64,000 nt of DNA from Acetanaerobacterium elongatum (GCF_900103835.1 NZ_FNID01000006.1:1-64000); one strand, 5' to 3'; positions 35,867 to 45,487 are shown, counted from the stretch's first letter. A program made the numbers and translations. Notes: a model not told the origin generated them from the sequence alone.

Positions 35867-36976
35867 TCATTTTGTGCTCTGACGTATATTCGCATAGGCC
35901 GCATAAACCAGTGCCTCTTCCATCTGCTTGGCACAATATTCATAACTGTATTGCTCCTGCACATACTGCCTGCCCGCATACCCCAGTGCACGGCGGAGGA
36001 TGTCGTTCTGATACAGCTTAAACAGTTCCTCGGCAAGGGTATATTCGTTAAGTTCCGGCACAATAATACCCGTTTTTCCGTCCTGCACCGTTTCAAGAAA
36101 ACCATCGGCCGCGCTTACTACCACTGCACGGGCGCAGGCCATCGCCTCCAGCGCTGCCACGCCAAAGCTTTCGCGCTTGCTGGGAAAGCAGACAATATCC
36201 ATCTGTGAAATCGCCTGCGGCACCTCGTTGTTGGGAATCTGGCCCATAAAGTCGGTCTCGTCGTTAATCAGAATCTCTCGCGCAAGGCCGAGCAGCGGGG
36301 TATATTCGCTGCCCTGCCCGTAAATTTTTAAGCGCAGCTTTTTCAGCGGCTCATTGATTCGCACGGTGGTTCGGAAGATTTTGAACGCTTTAAGCAGAAT
36401 GTCGATACCGCACTCGGGAGCAAGGCGTTTTACGGTACCGATGACAAACTCGCCTGATTCAATGCGCGGAATCGGTTGGAACAGATTGGTATCAATACCA
36501 AACGGGGTGATTAAAACGGGTTTTTCCCCACCGCGAAGGTATTTCTTCACTTCCTCCCCCATGATGCGGCTGGTGGAGGCGATTGCCGCGGCGCTTTGGA
36601 GATTTTTTTCAATGATATTGCGCTGCAGCCAGCCCTGCCGCGGGAAGTCGTATACATCGCTCCCCCACACCGAGAGCAACACCGGTTCTAGCCGTGCCCG
36701 CCGCGCAAGGGTACCATAACCCGAGGTGTAATGCACATTGACCACATCGGGGCGATAAACGGCAGCAAGCTCTCGCAGCTGTGCCGCGTTGCGATAGTAA
36801 CCCATCCTTCCGCCGTACACCAGATACTCCAGCTTTACGAGCGGTGAGAGCACCCCTTCCTCCACCCGATGATTAATCTGTGAGGCCAGCAGCACCTGAT
36901 GCCCACGCTCCGCTAATAGATTCACCCATTTGACAGTATGGGAAGAGTTTGCCGCCGACAAAAAAAGTATCCTCAT
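35867..36976 (-). CDS. GT4-family glycosyltransferase
   Basis: 369 residues from ATG 36976 (MRILFLSAANSSHTVKWVN), with AAGGAG 11 bases upstream; an ATG at 36985 is too close to that site. GT4 features: DVVNVHYTSGYG, VWGSDVYDFP, ITPFGIDTNLF, IGTVKRLAPECGIDILLKAF and the EX7E-like ESFGVAALEAMACARAVVVS. It is a retaining glycosyltransferase for the surface polysaccharide repeat unit. Neighbouring genes are closely packed on the same strand. Confidence 0.9.
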   Translation of the reverse strand: MRILFLSAANSSHTVKWVNLLAERGHQVLLASQINHRVEEGVLSPLVKLEYLVYGGRMGYYRNAAQLRELAAVYRPDVVNVHYTSGYGTLARRARLEPVLLSVWGSDVYDFPRQGWLQRNIIEKNLQSAAAIASTSRIMGEEVKKYLRGGEKPVLITPFGIDTNLFQPIPRIESGEFVIGTVKRLAPECGIDILLKAFKIFRTTVRINEPLKKLRLKIYGQGSEYTPLLGLAREILINDETDFMGQIPNNEVPQAISQMDIVCFPSKRESFGVAALEAMACARAVVVSAADGFLETVQDGKTGIIVPELNEYTLAEELFKLYQNDILRRALGYAGRQYVQEQYSYEYCAKQMEEALVYAAYANIRQSTK

Positions 36977-36984
36977 ACGGGGCA

Positions 36985-38070
36985 TTACTCCTTCTGGTTT
37001 GTTTTGCGCTTTGCGGCCGGATTAACGAACGAAGAAAGGTCGGTAAGCACCTTTGCCGCGCGATGCTCCCAAAGATTTTCACTGTTGATGGCAAGTACCG
37101 CATTTGCACAAAGCTTTTGATACTTCTGCGGATTTTCGATAAGCTGACTAACCCCATCGGCAATAGCGGCTGCGTTATCTTCAACGATTACCCCCACATC
37201 GCTGCGCCTTACAAACGCAGCAATCTCGGTGCAGTTGGTGGTAACCACCGGCAGGCCGTAGGAAAGGTATTCAAACACCTTTACCGGTATGGCGAAATCC
37301 ATGTAAACATCTCGCCTGCCACAGTAAAGACCGATATCGGCACGGGTGTAGTACTGCTTCAATTGGGCCTCCGCAGCATGCGCAACGGTAAGCCACGGCA
37401 TAGAAAGATACCGCGCTGCAATCTCCTTCTTTTCCGCCTCGCGGCAGATAATAATCAGCGGAAAGCTGCCGGTGCGGTTGAGCTGCTCAAAGGCTTTTAG
37501 CAGGATATCGGTACCGTAACGCTTGGAAAGACCGCCCACATAGATACAGGTGCGCGCCTGCTTCCTGACAGGCAGAAACCTCGCTTCTCCCGCAGGCGGC
37601 AGAACACCCTTTTGTGGAAACGAAAAAAGGTCAGCCATACTTTGCGACGGAAAGTAAACCATACTGCAGCAACGCGCCAGCAGGCGGTTATCTATTTTGT
37701 GCAGCAGGTTTATCACAGCCTTTTTGTGAGGGCTTACCTGCCACCAAGCGGCAAATTTATAAAACGCATCGCGGTAAAATGCCGCAATCGGTACTCCCAT
37801 GCGGTGCAGGCGCAGAATCAGCAGCCTGTCTGCCATATTAAAAATGGGGCCGGACGGCAGCTCGATGTAACAAAACTTTGGTTTTAACGTCTTAAGCTGC
37901 TCTAATGCCGCCAATACCGTTTTACGCCGTTTCTTACGATTATTTTGAGCGCCGGTAACCAAAAAAACCTTGCTCCCAAGCTTGAGAAAGGCATTATACA
38001 TCTTTTGCGGGCGTACGGAGGAGCCGGAACGCCTGTCGTCAAAATCTACATAACTGATAAACATGATCAT
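36985..38070 (-). CDS. glycosyltransferase (GT4-like)
   Basis: 361 residues from ATG 38070. It begins MIMFISYVDFDDRRSGSSV and has a GT-B layout with TCIYVGGLSKRYGTDILLKAF, IPVKVFEYLSYGLPVVTTNC and DNAAAIADGVSQLIENP. It is more divergent than the other two, and no donor can be named. It lies between the polymerase gene and the next glycosyltransferase in the same operon. Confidence 0.85.
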   Translation of the reverse strand: MIMFISYVDFDDRRSGSSVRPQKMYNAFLKLGSKVFLVTGAQNNRKKRRKTVLAALEQLKTLKPKFCYIELPSGPIFNMADRLLILRLHRMGVPIAAFYRDAFYKFAAWWQVSPHKKAVINLLHKIDNRLLARCCSMVYFPSQSMADLFSFPQKGVLPPAGEARFLPVRKQARTCIYVGGLSKRYGTDILLKAFEQLNRTGSFPLIIICREAEKKEIAARYLSMPWLTVAHAAEAQLKQYYTRADIGLYCGRRDVYMDFAIPVKVFEYLSYGLPVVTTNCTEIAAFVRRSDVGVIVEDNAAAIADGVSQLIENPQKYQKLCANAVLAINSENLWEHRAAKVLTDLSSFVNPAAKRKTNQKE

Positions 38071-38096
38071 GGCAATACCCCCCCTCTTCCTTTCGA

Positions 38097-39518
38097 TTAA
38101 CCCTTGAATTGCAAAGCGTCGCCCTGTTGCGCCCTGGCTGCCAGCACACTTTCAACCGCAAGCGCCGCGAACAGAAGGTAGAAAAATTTATCGTAAACAA
38201 TGCCGTACCTGCCCGAGATAAACACATTAAAATAAAGCAGCCCCATCGTGATAAGCAGAGGCAGTGCGCGCCCTGGGCGGCGGGCAAAAAGCAGTACCAG
38301 CCGAGTAGCAACGGCACCCATCAATGCAAGCGAGAGGCCAAGTTTAATTATGCCGCCGCTTAAAAAGTCCGCCAGCACAAAATTGTGCGGGCTCATCCAG
38401 TACTTCGGCATATTCTTCAGGTCACTGTATTCCGCGGCAAGCTCTTTGCTTTGGGTTACATCATAAAAATAAACCTCATACCCGCTGCCGCGCCCGATGA
38501 GAATATCCATTAAGCCGTATGTCTTTGCCTCGTCGCAGGCGACGCGCCAGATCACCAGTCGCTTGCTGAACATGCCGCCGGTACCAATGGATTCGATAAC
38601 ATTTTCTACGCTGTTTTCTTCGGGAATACTGTGGCCGTCGGCCAGTACCTGCTGATATTTTATATTGGAATACCACTCAAACCCCCGTTCGGCAGCAAAC
38701 ACCACACCGACGCAGAATACCGTGAGCAAGGCGCCGGTGGCCAGCCGCCTGAAGGCCGCCCGCTCGGTGGCGCTGTAGCGGGCAACATAAAAGGCTTTGT
38801 ACAGCAGAACCGCCGCGATGGAGGGGATAAGCAAAATCATGGTGCGACGGGAACCGCTAATGGTGATGATGATGGAATGAAAGGTGAGGTTCAAAAATAA
38901 CAGCGCCGTCTGGGTTCGGGGTTTAAAGCGGGCATTTAACACAAAGAACGAGCCGAGTATCAGGCTGACAAACAGGTTTTCGGCATAGCGGTTGTAATCG
39001 GCTATCATTGAAAGACGGCGAATGAAGGCAAGCGGCATAAATTCAAAGATAAAGTAGTTGGAGAGCGAAAGCAGGCCCACCAACACACCCGAAAGCGCCA
39101 GTGTTTTATAGAGCTTATCCAACTTATTTTGTGTTCTAGCGTAGTAGAAGGTTGGGATGAAAAACAGCAGCATGGGGATGATGACCAGATACTTCGAAAG
39201 CGCAAAATCAGGAACGGGCGAATAAAGTACACCCACCGTATCGGCCAGTATATAAAGAAAAAGCAAAATAAACAGGGTTAGCACCCCGAGATACCTGCGA
39301 CCTGCCGTAATATAGCCTTTAATACCGAGCTTTCGTTTTAGTAAAAGTTTAAGCCCCAGCGTAATAAAGGTAGCTACATATAACCCTTTGTACAGGCTGA
39401 CCGGCAGAGGCATGGCGATTTCAAGCATCATCAGACACACACAGGACAGATATAATAATTCAAATGCAGGGGCAATCTGCGACCTGATTCGTTTTGACGC
39501 AGCGGATAGTATTTTCAT
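38097..39518 (-). CDS. O-antigen ligase/polymerase-like membrane protein (Wzy-type)
   Basis: 473 residues from ATG 39518. Ten or more hydrophobic helices are separated by one large extracellular loop (about 285-370), which includes NKMPKYWMSPHNFVLADFLSGG-like sequence with the HN motif typical of Wzy_C/O-antigen ligase proteins (PF04932). It would polymerise lipid-linked repeat units outside the membrane. A GCCGGAAAG/CTTTCCGGC hairpin (39531-39554) lies directly upstream and could affect translation. Confidence 0.8.
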   Translation of the reverse strand: MKILSAASKRIRSQIAPAFELLYLSCVCLMMLEIAMPLPVSLYKGLYVATFITLGLKLLLKRKLGIKGYITAGRRYLGVLTLFILLFLYILADTVGVLYSPVPDFALSKYLVIIPMLLFFIPTFYYARTQNKLDKLYKTLALSGVLVGLLSLSNYFIFEFMPLAFIRRLSMIADYNRYAENLFVSLILGSFFVLNARFKPRTQTALLFLNLTFHSIIITISGSRRTMILLIPSIAAVLLYKAFYVARYSATERAAFRRLATGALLTVFCVGVVFAAERGFEWYSNIKYQQVLADGHSIPEENSVENVIESIGTGGMFSKRLVIWRVACDEAKTYGLMDILIGRGSGYEVYFYDVTQSKELAAEYSDLKNMPKYWMSPHNFVLADFLSGGIIKLGLSLALMGAVATRLVLLFARRPGRALPLLITMGLLYFNVFISGRYGIVYDKFFYLLFAALAVESVLAARAQQGDALQFKG

Positions 39519-39530
39519 GCTATAATCATG

Positions 39531-39654
39531 CCTTTCCGGCGCTTGTGCCGGAAAGACACAAAACGCTATGAAAAATTGCGATGCGGCTTTGCCGCAGGAG
39601 AAGCCTCGCTGCGGCAGCAATTATTTTGTTATTTGAAAGATTTATCTTTCAAAC
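39531..39654 (-). promoter_or_regulatory. three hairpins between flippase and polymerase genes
   Basis: CTTTCCGGC/GCCGGAAAG (39531-39554), GCCGCAG/CTGCGGC (about 39593-39617) and TTTGAAAGAT/ATCTTTCAAA (39633-39654) lie in a 120-bp gap in an otherwise tightly packed operon. None has a clear T-run. They may set expression differences or mRNA stability between the two genes. Confidence 0.4.
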
Positions 39655-40931
39655 TTGCCTCGTAGTTTCGCTTTGGTTTGATGGTTTAAAAGCTGCCGGC
39701 AGTATAGATAGAAAACAATGTAGCAGGCTGCAATCAGCAGTGACAGAAGTGTTAGATATGACAATACGGTTAGCGGATAGATACTCTGAACCACAGCGGG
39801 GAGTACCGAGGCCGCAAGCAGTGAAAACTGCCATAGCATCGAGGCCCCCTGCCGCCCTGCAACAATGGCGCTTGAGGTAACAGGCGTAATGATAAAGCGC
39901 GCCAGAAACATGGGTGTAAGGGCTCTCACCATAGCGGCGGCGGGTACCCACTGTTTTCCCAGAAATACGCGGATCATCGGCTCGGCAAACAAGAATAGTA
40001 CCGTAAAAACCGGCACGGCCAACAGCGTGAGCACCCGCGTTACCGAAGAGAAGGTTTTTGCCGACATGCGGTTTTCTGCAGCTTCATCAGAGGATTTTTT
40101 TAGAAAAACATTGCCCACCGCCGCGGAGATTACCGTAAGCGGGGCGCTGAGCACCTGATTGATGATAGAATAATACCCGAGCTCTGCCGCCCTAAAAAAA
40201 GACGGCAGAAAGAAGGAGATAAGGTTATAGCTTAGGGTGGTTGCCATGGTTCCGGGCATGGTAAACCGTGCGAAATCCCTGTGCTCCTTTGCCACCACGA
40301 GAATACGTTTTTTATCGGGCCGTGGAATATGGGGGATAATTTTAGAAGCCAGTATAATGTCCCCCACAAAATAAGCCAAAAGCTGCCCGAGCAGCAGCCC
40401 GTAAACCCCGAAGCCCAGCAGTGCCAGGGATATCTGAACGGCGGCAGAAACCAGTGCCCTGACTATATTGGCATTGGTAATCACGCGGTAGCGGTTTAAA
40501 CGAAGGTTATAGAAATCGAGTGTGGAGAAAAGGCCGGTAATAAACACCGAAAACGGCACGAGATATACCCAGCCTGCCCCCTGCCCTTTATTCAGCCACG
40601 GCAGAAGATATACAGCCACAGGTGCCGCTGCCAGCAAAACTACCGTAAGCAGGCCGGAAAGAGCCATACACAGCCAGAATACACTTGGAGCGTCATCCTC
40701 TTTGGCAACCACAATAGCCATATCGTACTTCAGGGTGGTGATTACCCCAAGGATATTTACGGTAGACTGAAAAAGAGTATAGGTAGCAAACTGATTGGGG
40801 CTATAGAGGCGGCCTAAAGCGGGCGAGGCCAGGAAAGGGATAGCCTGTGACAGTACCGACCCGCTCATGAGTATCAATACGCTAGTGAAAAAGGGGTTGT
40901 GCGCTATTCGGTTTCTTAGGTCGGCAAACAT
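39642..40931 (-). CDS. polysaccharide flippase (Wzx/MOP superfamily)
   Basis: 429 residues with about 12 predicted membrane helices. It has the oligosaccharide-flippase pattern of PF01943/PF13440: SVLSQAIPFLASPALGRLYSP at the start, FATYTLFQSTVNILGVI, and AELGYYSIINQVLSAPLTVISAAVGNVFLKK mid-protein. It moves the lipid-linked repeat unit across the membrane. Placed between the 4,6-dehydratase and the polymerase, as in many Wzx/Wzy clusters. Confidence 0.9.
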   Translation of the reverse strand: MFADLRNRIAHNPFFTSVLILMSGSVLSQAIPFLASPALGRLYSPNQFATYTLFQSTVNILGVITTLKYDMAIVVAKEDDAPSVFWLCMALSGLLTVVLLAAAPVAVYLLPWLNKGQGAGWVYLVPFSVFITGLFSTLDFYNLRLNRYRVITNANIVRALVSAAVQISLALLGFGVYGLLLGQLLAYFVGDIILASKIIPHIPRPDKKRILVVAKEHRDFARFTMPGTMATTLSYNLISFFLPSFFRAAELGYYSIINQVLSAPLTVISAAVGNVFLKKSSDEAAENRMSAKTFSSVTRVLTLLAVPVFTVLFLFAEPMIRVFLGKQWVPAAAMVRALTPMFLARFIITPVTSSAIVAGRQGASMLWQFSLLAASVLPAVVQSIYPLTVLSYLTLLSLLIAACYIVFYLYCRQLLNHQTKAKLRGKFER

Positions 40932-40949
40932 GCGCTCACCCCATTTATT

Positions 40950-42794
40950 TTATTGGTGGTTAAAGGTTGGCACCAGACGTTTCATGTGTTCAAAAAGCTC
41001 TTTCTGACGGTAGGTACTGCAGCACCTCTCAAGCTGCTTTACCTCATCGGCAAAGGTGTGAAAGTCAAACTCCACGGGTTTGAGTACATAAATTTTATTA
41101 TTATCCGTTTTTGAAACGTCTTCCTCGGCAAGCCGGATTTCCTCAAACAGCTTTTCTCCCGGTCTTAGCCCGCAAAACTCGATTTTAATGTCAGTGTTGG
41201 GCTTTAAGCCATAAAGCATAATCAAATCGCAGGCAAGGTCGTAGATACGCACCGGCTCACCCATATCCAGCACAAAGATCTCCCCGCCCTTGGCAAGGCT
41301 TCCTGCTTCCAGCACCAGCTGCACCGCTTCGGGGATGGTCATAAAATATCGGCGCATCTCGGGGTGGGTAACGGTTACCGGCCCCCCGCTTTCAATCTGT
41401 TTAACAAAGAACGGCACCACACTTCCGCTGCTGCCCAGTACATTGCCAAACCGCACCGCCGCAAAAACGGTATTGCTTACGGCATTGAGCATCTGAATAG
41501 CCTGTTCAGCGATGCGCTTGGAGGCGCCCATTACATTTCCGGGGTTTACGGCCTTATCGGTGGAGATAAGGATAAACCGCTCGCAGTTGAAGCGCGAGGC
41601 CGTTTGGGCCACATTCAGTGTACCGAACACGTTGTTCTTTACCGCCTCTACGGGGTTTAGTTCCATCATCGGCACATGCTTATGCGCCGCGGCGTGAAAA
41701 ACCACCTCAACCTTAAATTCGCGAAACAGCTCATTGAGCCGTACCTTATCGCGCACCGAGCCGATGCGCAGCTCAAACCGGCTTTCGGAAAAGCTTGCGC
41801 CCAGTTCGTTACCGATATCAAACAACCCGTTTTCGTCAAAATCAAAAACAATCAGCTTTTTTGCGCCGTAGGTAAGCGCCTGACGGCAGATCTCTGAGCC
41901 GATAGACCCCGCTCCGCCTGTAACCAGCACCGTCTTGCCCTCGATAAACCGTCTTACCGCATTCATATTCAGGTGCACACGGTCTCGCCGCAGAAGGTCG
42001 TCCAGCTTGATGTCACTGATGCTTGCCTTCTCGGGGCTGTCGTCAATATTTTCAATGGTGCCAAAACGCGAAACCTCTACCCTTTGCTGGCGGCATACGG
42101 TAACAATGCGCTTTACCAGTTCGGCATCGGCGCCGGGCAGAGCGATAATCACCTCATCCACCGAGTGGCTGCGCAGGGTAAGCCCAAGGCTTTTAAACCC
42201 GCCAACCACCTTTACTCCGTTAAACCGCTTGCCGTGCAGCGCCTTATTGTCATCGATAAATGCCACCGGAACACGCGGCTCGGCTGGGTTTGAAAGCAGC
42301 TTGTCGCAGAGGTAGCGGCCCATCTCACCCGCAGGGTAGATGAGCACGCGGCGAAGCTCTTTGGCGTGCAGGCTCTCGTACCGCACCAGTATAAACCGCA
42401 GTCCCTTGATGCCGATTCGGCAGAGCAGCATAAAAAACAGCAGCAGCGCGCAGATAATAATCATCATCTCGATTGGCATTCCCAGCCGCAGCGCACGGTC
42501 AAATACCAAAAGGGATACCAGCACCAGCGCTACAGAAGGCACCAGCGATGTGATATGCGCAAAGTCGATACTCTGCCGCTGGGTGGAATACACCTTAAAA
42601 GCAATGTTATAGAGCAGGACAAAGATATAGACCGCAAGAATATAGAAGTTGGTATTTTCAATATAGTGCGTGGGTACTGTGCCAAGAAACCCGAACTTCA
42701 GCTTGAAGCCGGTAACAACGCTAACATAGGCGCATAAAAGATCTAAAAACGCCAGGACAAGCTTCAGCCTTAGGGTTTTAGCCCTTGTACTCAC
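40950..42794 (-). CDS. UDP-N-acetyl-sugar 4,6-dehydratase, membrane-anchored (CapD/PglF/WbpM type)
   Basis: 614 residues from GTG 42794. Four N-terminal membrane helices (about 12-130) are followed by a CoA-binding-like Rossmann segment. The SDR catalytic domain starts at VLVTGGAGSIGSEICRQ (near 285), with a DxxHxxAAAHKHVPMME block, the STDKAVNPGNVMGASKR active-site region (TDK plus K in place of YxxxK, as in this family), and RFGNVLGSSGSVVPFF. It makes UDP-4-keto-6-deoxy-GlcNAc, a precursor of diNAcBac, QuiNAc or FucNAc. First gene of the 33.9-42.8 kb operon. No aminotransferase or acetyltransferase for diNAcBac is present here. Confidence 0.92.
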   Translation of the reverse strand: MSTRAKTLRLKLVLAFLDLLCAYVSVVTGFKLKFGFLGTVPTHYIENTNFYILAVYIFVLLYNIAFKVYSTQRQSIDFAHITSLVPSVALVLVSLLVFDRALRLGMPIEMMIIICALLLFFMLLCRIGIKGLRFILVRYESLHAKELRRVLIYPAGEMGRYLCDKLLSNPAEPRVPVAFIDDNKALHGKRFNGVKVVGGFKSLGLTLRSHSVDEVIIALPGADAELVKRIVTVCRQQRVEVSRFGTIENIDDSPEKASISDIKLDDLLRRDRVHLNMNAVRRFIEGKTVLVTGGAGSIGSEICRQALTYGAKKLIVFDFDENGLFDIGNELGASFSESRFELRIGSVRDKVRLNELFREFKVEVVFHAAAHKHVPMMELNPVEAVKNNVFGTLNVAQTASRFNCERFILISTDKAVNPGNVMGASKRIAEQAIQMLNAVSNTVFAAVRFGNVLGSSGSVVPFFVKQIESGGPVTVTHPEMRRYFMTIPEAVQLVLEAGSLAKGGEIFVLDMGEPVRIYDLACDLIMLYGLKPNTDIKIEFCGLRPGEKLFEEIRLAEEDVSKTDNNKIYVLKPVEFDFHTFADEVKQLERCCSTYRQKELFEHMKRLVPTFNHQ

Positions 42795-43210
42795 TGCCCA
42801 GCACCGTCCTTCTGCTCTTCATTCGGTATTCACCGATAGTATTTGCTTTTTTGCAGAAAGTAATGCAACTTTTCTTCCAAGTTATAAGCGTCGTTATTAA
42901 ATTGCGCTTCAGAGCGTCGAAAAAACCGTCTTAAGCCACACCGCTTCCGGCTTCAAATAGCGTGCGTGGCTTGTTTTTCATAATATCCGGCAGAATACCT
43001 GCAGTGTATTTTACCTGCCGCCATTTGGTGCTTATTCAGGGATGATGTCTGCTAAAATTACCATTAACGCATATACTATTTAATATTGAAATAATGCTTT
43101 AAAATCAGCCGCAGAAATACCCATAAAAATACAGATTTATTAACAATTTATAAGCAAACCAAAACAAATTGTGCATGTTGCACTATGTTTTCAACATGTC
43201 AAAATATATC
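42795..43210. other. intergenic region upstream of the polysaccharide operon
   Basis: About 420 bases without a gene. A hairpin pairs AAGCCACAC (about 42933) with GTGCGTGGCTT (ending about 42977). T-rich tracts flank it on both strands (TTTTT on plus, TTTTTT after a short gap on minus). On the minus strand it would lie in the leader of the dehydratase gene and could act as an attenuator. No confident promoter was found for the operon; the region from 43050 to 43200 is strongly AT-rich. Confidence 0.4.
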
Positions 43211-43239
43211 TTGCGCAAACAATACTATGGTGCTAGAAT
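43211..43239 (+). promoter_or_regulatory. sigma-A promoter of hppA
   Basis: TTGCGC at 43211-43216, 17-base spacer, TAGAAT at 43234-43239, about 57 bases before ATG 43297. Confidence 0.65.
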
Positions 43240-43296
43240 AATCGCAAAAGCGCATTTTTAAGATGCGGTAAAATACTATGAAAAGGATGATTGTCA

Positions 43297-45387
43297 ATGA
43301 TTGCTGATGTATTGTTCTTTCAAGTTGCATCAATTATTGTTTCGGTTCTGGCATTTGGTGCGGCGCTGTGGCTGTATTACTGGGTAAAATCGCAGCCCTC
43401 TTCCAACGCACGCATTAAAGAGGTTGGTGATCTGATTAAAAAGGGCGCTAACACCTTTTTAGCGAAGGAGTATAAAACCCTTCTGAGCTTCTGCGGCGTT
43501 GCTGCATTACTTATTCTCATCTTCCTTCCCAAGTTCATCTGGCAGGGTGATGTACTTGAAAACGTAACGATGGCTATTGCTTATCTTGCAGGCTCCGCCT
43601 TCTCGGCTGTTGCAGGCAAGGTAGGTATCAGCATTGCAACCATTGCCAACATTAAAACCGCTGAGGCTGCAACCAAGGGTATTAAGAAATCGTTCATGGC
43701 TGGCTTCCGCGGCGGCGCCGTAATGGGCATGGCCGTTGTTGGCAGCAGCCTGCTGGGTGTTTCGCTGGTTCTTTTAATTACCGGCAACACAACAGCGCTC
43801 TTAGGCTTCAGCTTCGGCGCAAGCTCACTTGCATTGTTTGCGAAAGCGGGCGGCGGTATCTTTACCAAAACCGCAGATATCAGTGCTGACCTGGTTGGCA
43901 AGGTGGAGCTCGGCATCCCCGAGGATGACCCCCGCAACCCCGCTGTTATTGCCGATAATGTTGGCGATAACGTAGGCGACGTAGCCGGTATGGGTGCCGA
44001 CCTTTTTGATTCTAACGTGGCTTCGATGGCCGCCGCACTGGTTATGGCAGTTTCTTTGGATAAACTCGGTGGCGGCTCTGTGAACGCAAGCATGGTGTTT
44101 TGCTATGCCGCTATCGGCCTGCTTGCCTCTATTATCGGTGTTGCTACCGCAAGAATGGGCAAAAAGGGCGGACCAACCCGTGCACTGAATATGAGTACTT
44201 ATGTAACCACCGGCATCTATGCAGTACTTACCGCAGGCGCAACCTGGCTGTTCGGCTTTGAATGGCGCATATGGGCTGCCAGCGCTATCGGCCTTGCGGT
44301 TGGCGTTATCATCGGTATTGCCAGTGACTATTTCACCGACGATACCAAAAAGCCTGTTCATATGGTTGCTGAGGCTGCCAAGAGCGGCCCTGCGTTCACC
44401 ATTCTCTCCGGCATCTCTTACGGCCTTATCAGTGCCCTTCCCGCTATGATCGGTATTGCGGTTTCGGCACTTGTATCCTTTAAGCTCTGCGAACCGCTCG
44501 GCCCGGGCTACGCCATGTTCGGTATTGCGATGGCGGCGGTTGGCATGCTTTCTATTGTAGGCATGATTATCTCCAATGACGCATACGGCCCGATTGTTGA
44601 CAACGCGCGCGGCCTTGCTGAGATGGGTAACCTTGGCGACGAGGTGCTGGATATCACCGATCAGCTCGACAGTGCAGGCAACACCGTTAAGGCTGTTACC
44701 AAGGGCTTTGCTATCGGCGCTGCGGGTCTTACCGTTATCGCACTGCTCGGCGCATTCATCAGCGAGGTAAACGACGCTGCTGCCGAGCTTGGACAGTCTG
44801 GCATAACCGGCTTTGACATTATGAACCCCACCGTATTCTTCGGCCTGATGGTGGGCGCCGCTATCCCCGCAGTATTCTCCGCTATGCTGATGCTGGGTGT
44901 TGACCGCAATGCCCAGCGCATGGTTGCCGAGATTCACCGCCAGTTTAAAGAGATTATCGGCCTGAAGGAAGGCAAAGAGGGCGTTGTGCCAGAGTATGAC
45001 AAGTGCATTGAGATTGCAACTGCCGGTGCCATTAAAGAGCTTGTTCCTGCCGGTTTGATGGCTATTATCGCTACTCTGCTTGTTGGCTTCATCGGCGGCG
45101 TTCAGGCAATCGGCGGCTTCTTAACCGGTAATATCGTAAGCGGCCTGTTGTTTGCGCTGTTTATGTCCAATGCGGGCGGCCTGTGGGATAACACCAAGAA
45201 GTACATCGAATCCGGCCATAACGGCGGCAAGGGCTCCGAGGCCCACAAATCCGCGGTTGTTGGTGATACCGTAGGCGATCCGTTTAAGGATACCGCCGGT
45301 CCGTCCATTAACACACAGATTACCGTTGTATCGCTGGTTTCATCCCTGATGTCTACCCTGTTCCTTGCTTTCTCGCTCTTTAAATAA
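43297..45387 (+). CDS. hppA: membrane-bound proton-translocating pyrophosphatase
   Basis: 696 residues from ATG 43297, with AAGGATG upstream; an in-frame TTG lies two codons earlier. It has about 16 membrane helices. Pyrophosphate-site motifs are clear: GIPEDDPRNPAVIADNVGDNVGD near residue 205, NAYGP-like NDAYGPIVDNA, and VVGDTVGDPFKDTAGPS near the C-terminus. The stretch GNTVKAVTKGFAIG has Lys where K+-dependent forms have Ala, which predicts a K+-independent pump. It couples PPi hydrolysis to H+ (possibly Na+) export and saves energy in anaerobes. Single-gene unit. Confidence 0.95.
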   Translation: MIADVLFFQVASIIVSVLAFGAALWLYYWVKSQPSSNARIKEVGDLIKKGANTFLAKEYKTLLSFCGVAALLILIFLPKFIWQGDVLENVTMAIAYLAGSAFSAVAGKVGISIATIANIKTAEAATKGIKKSFMAGFRGGAVMGMAVVGSSLLGVSLVLLITGNTTALLGFSFGASSLALFAKAGGGIFTKTADISADLVGKVELGIPEDDPRNPAVIADNVGDNVGDVAGMGADLFDSNVASMAAALVMAVSLDKLGGGSVNASMVFCYAAIGLLASIIGVATARMGKKGGPTRALNMSTYVTTGIYAVLTAGATWLFGFEWRIWAASAIGLAVGVIIGIASDYFTDDTKKPVHMVAEAAKSGPAFTILSGISYGLISALPAMIGIAVSALVSFKLCEPLGPGYAMFGIAMAAVGMLSIVGMIISNDAYGPIVDNARGLAEMGNLGDEVLDITDQLDSAGNTVKAVTKGFAIGAAGLTVIALLGAFISEVNDAAAELGQSGITGFDIMNPTVFFGLMVGAAIPAVFSAMLMLGVDRNAQRMVAEIHRQFKEIIGLKEGKEGVVPEYDKCIEIATAGAIKELVPAGLMAIIATLLVGFIGGVQAIGGFLTGNIVSGLLFALFMSNAGGLWDNTKKYIESGHNGGKGSEAHKSAVVGDTVGDPFKDTAGPSINTQITVVSLVSSLMSTLFLAFSLFK

Positions 45388-45399
45388 CTAATCGTTTCA

Positions 45400-45427
45400 A
45401 GCGCCGGCAGAAACATCTGTCGGCGCT
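45400..45427 (+). terminator. hairpin after hppA
   Basis: AGCGCCGGCAGA (45400-45411) pairs with TCTGTCGGCGCT (45416-45427), 12 bp with one mismatch-tolerant G-U pair and a 4-base loop. There is no clear T-run, so it may be a weak terminator or an mRNA 3' stabiliser. Confidence 0.5.
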
Positions 45428-45487
45428 GTGTAATATCAATTTCAGTTTTTCGTTTGGTATATTAAAAAATCTTCGCACAGTATGCCG

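Noticed and set aside
43825-44937. 370-codon minus-strand open frame inside hppA
   Set aside because: It is antisense to a well-conserved pyrophosphatase. Its composition (many His, Asn, Gly) is what the reverse strand of this gene would give, and it has no recognisable domain.
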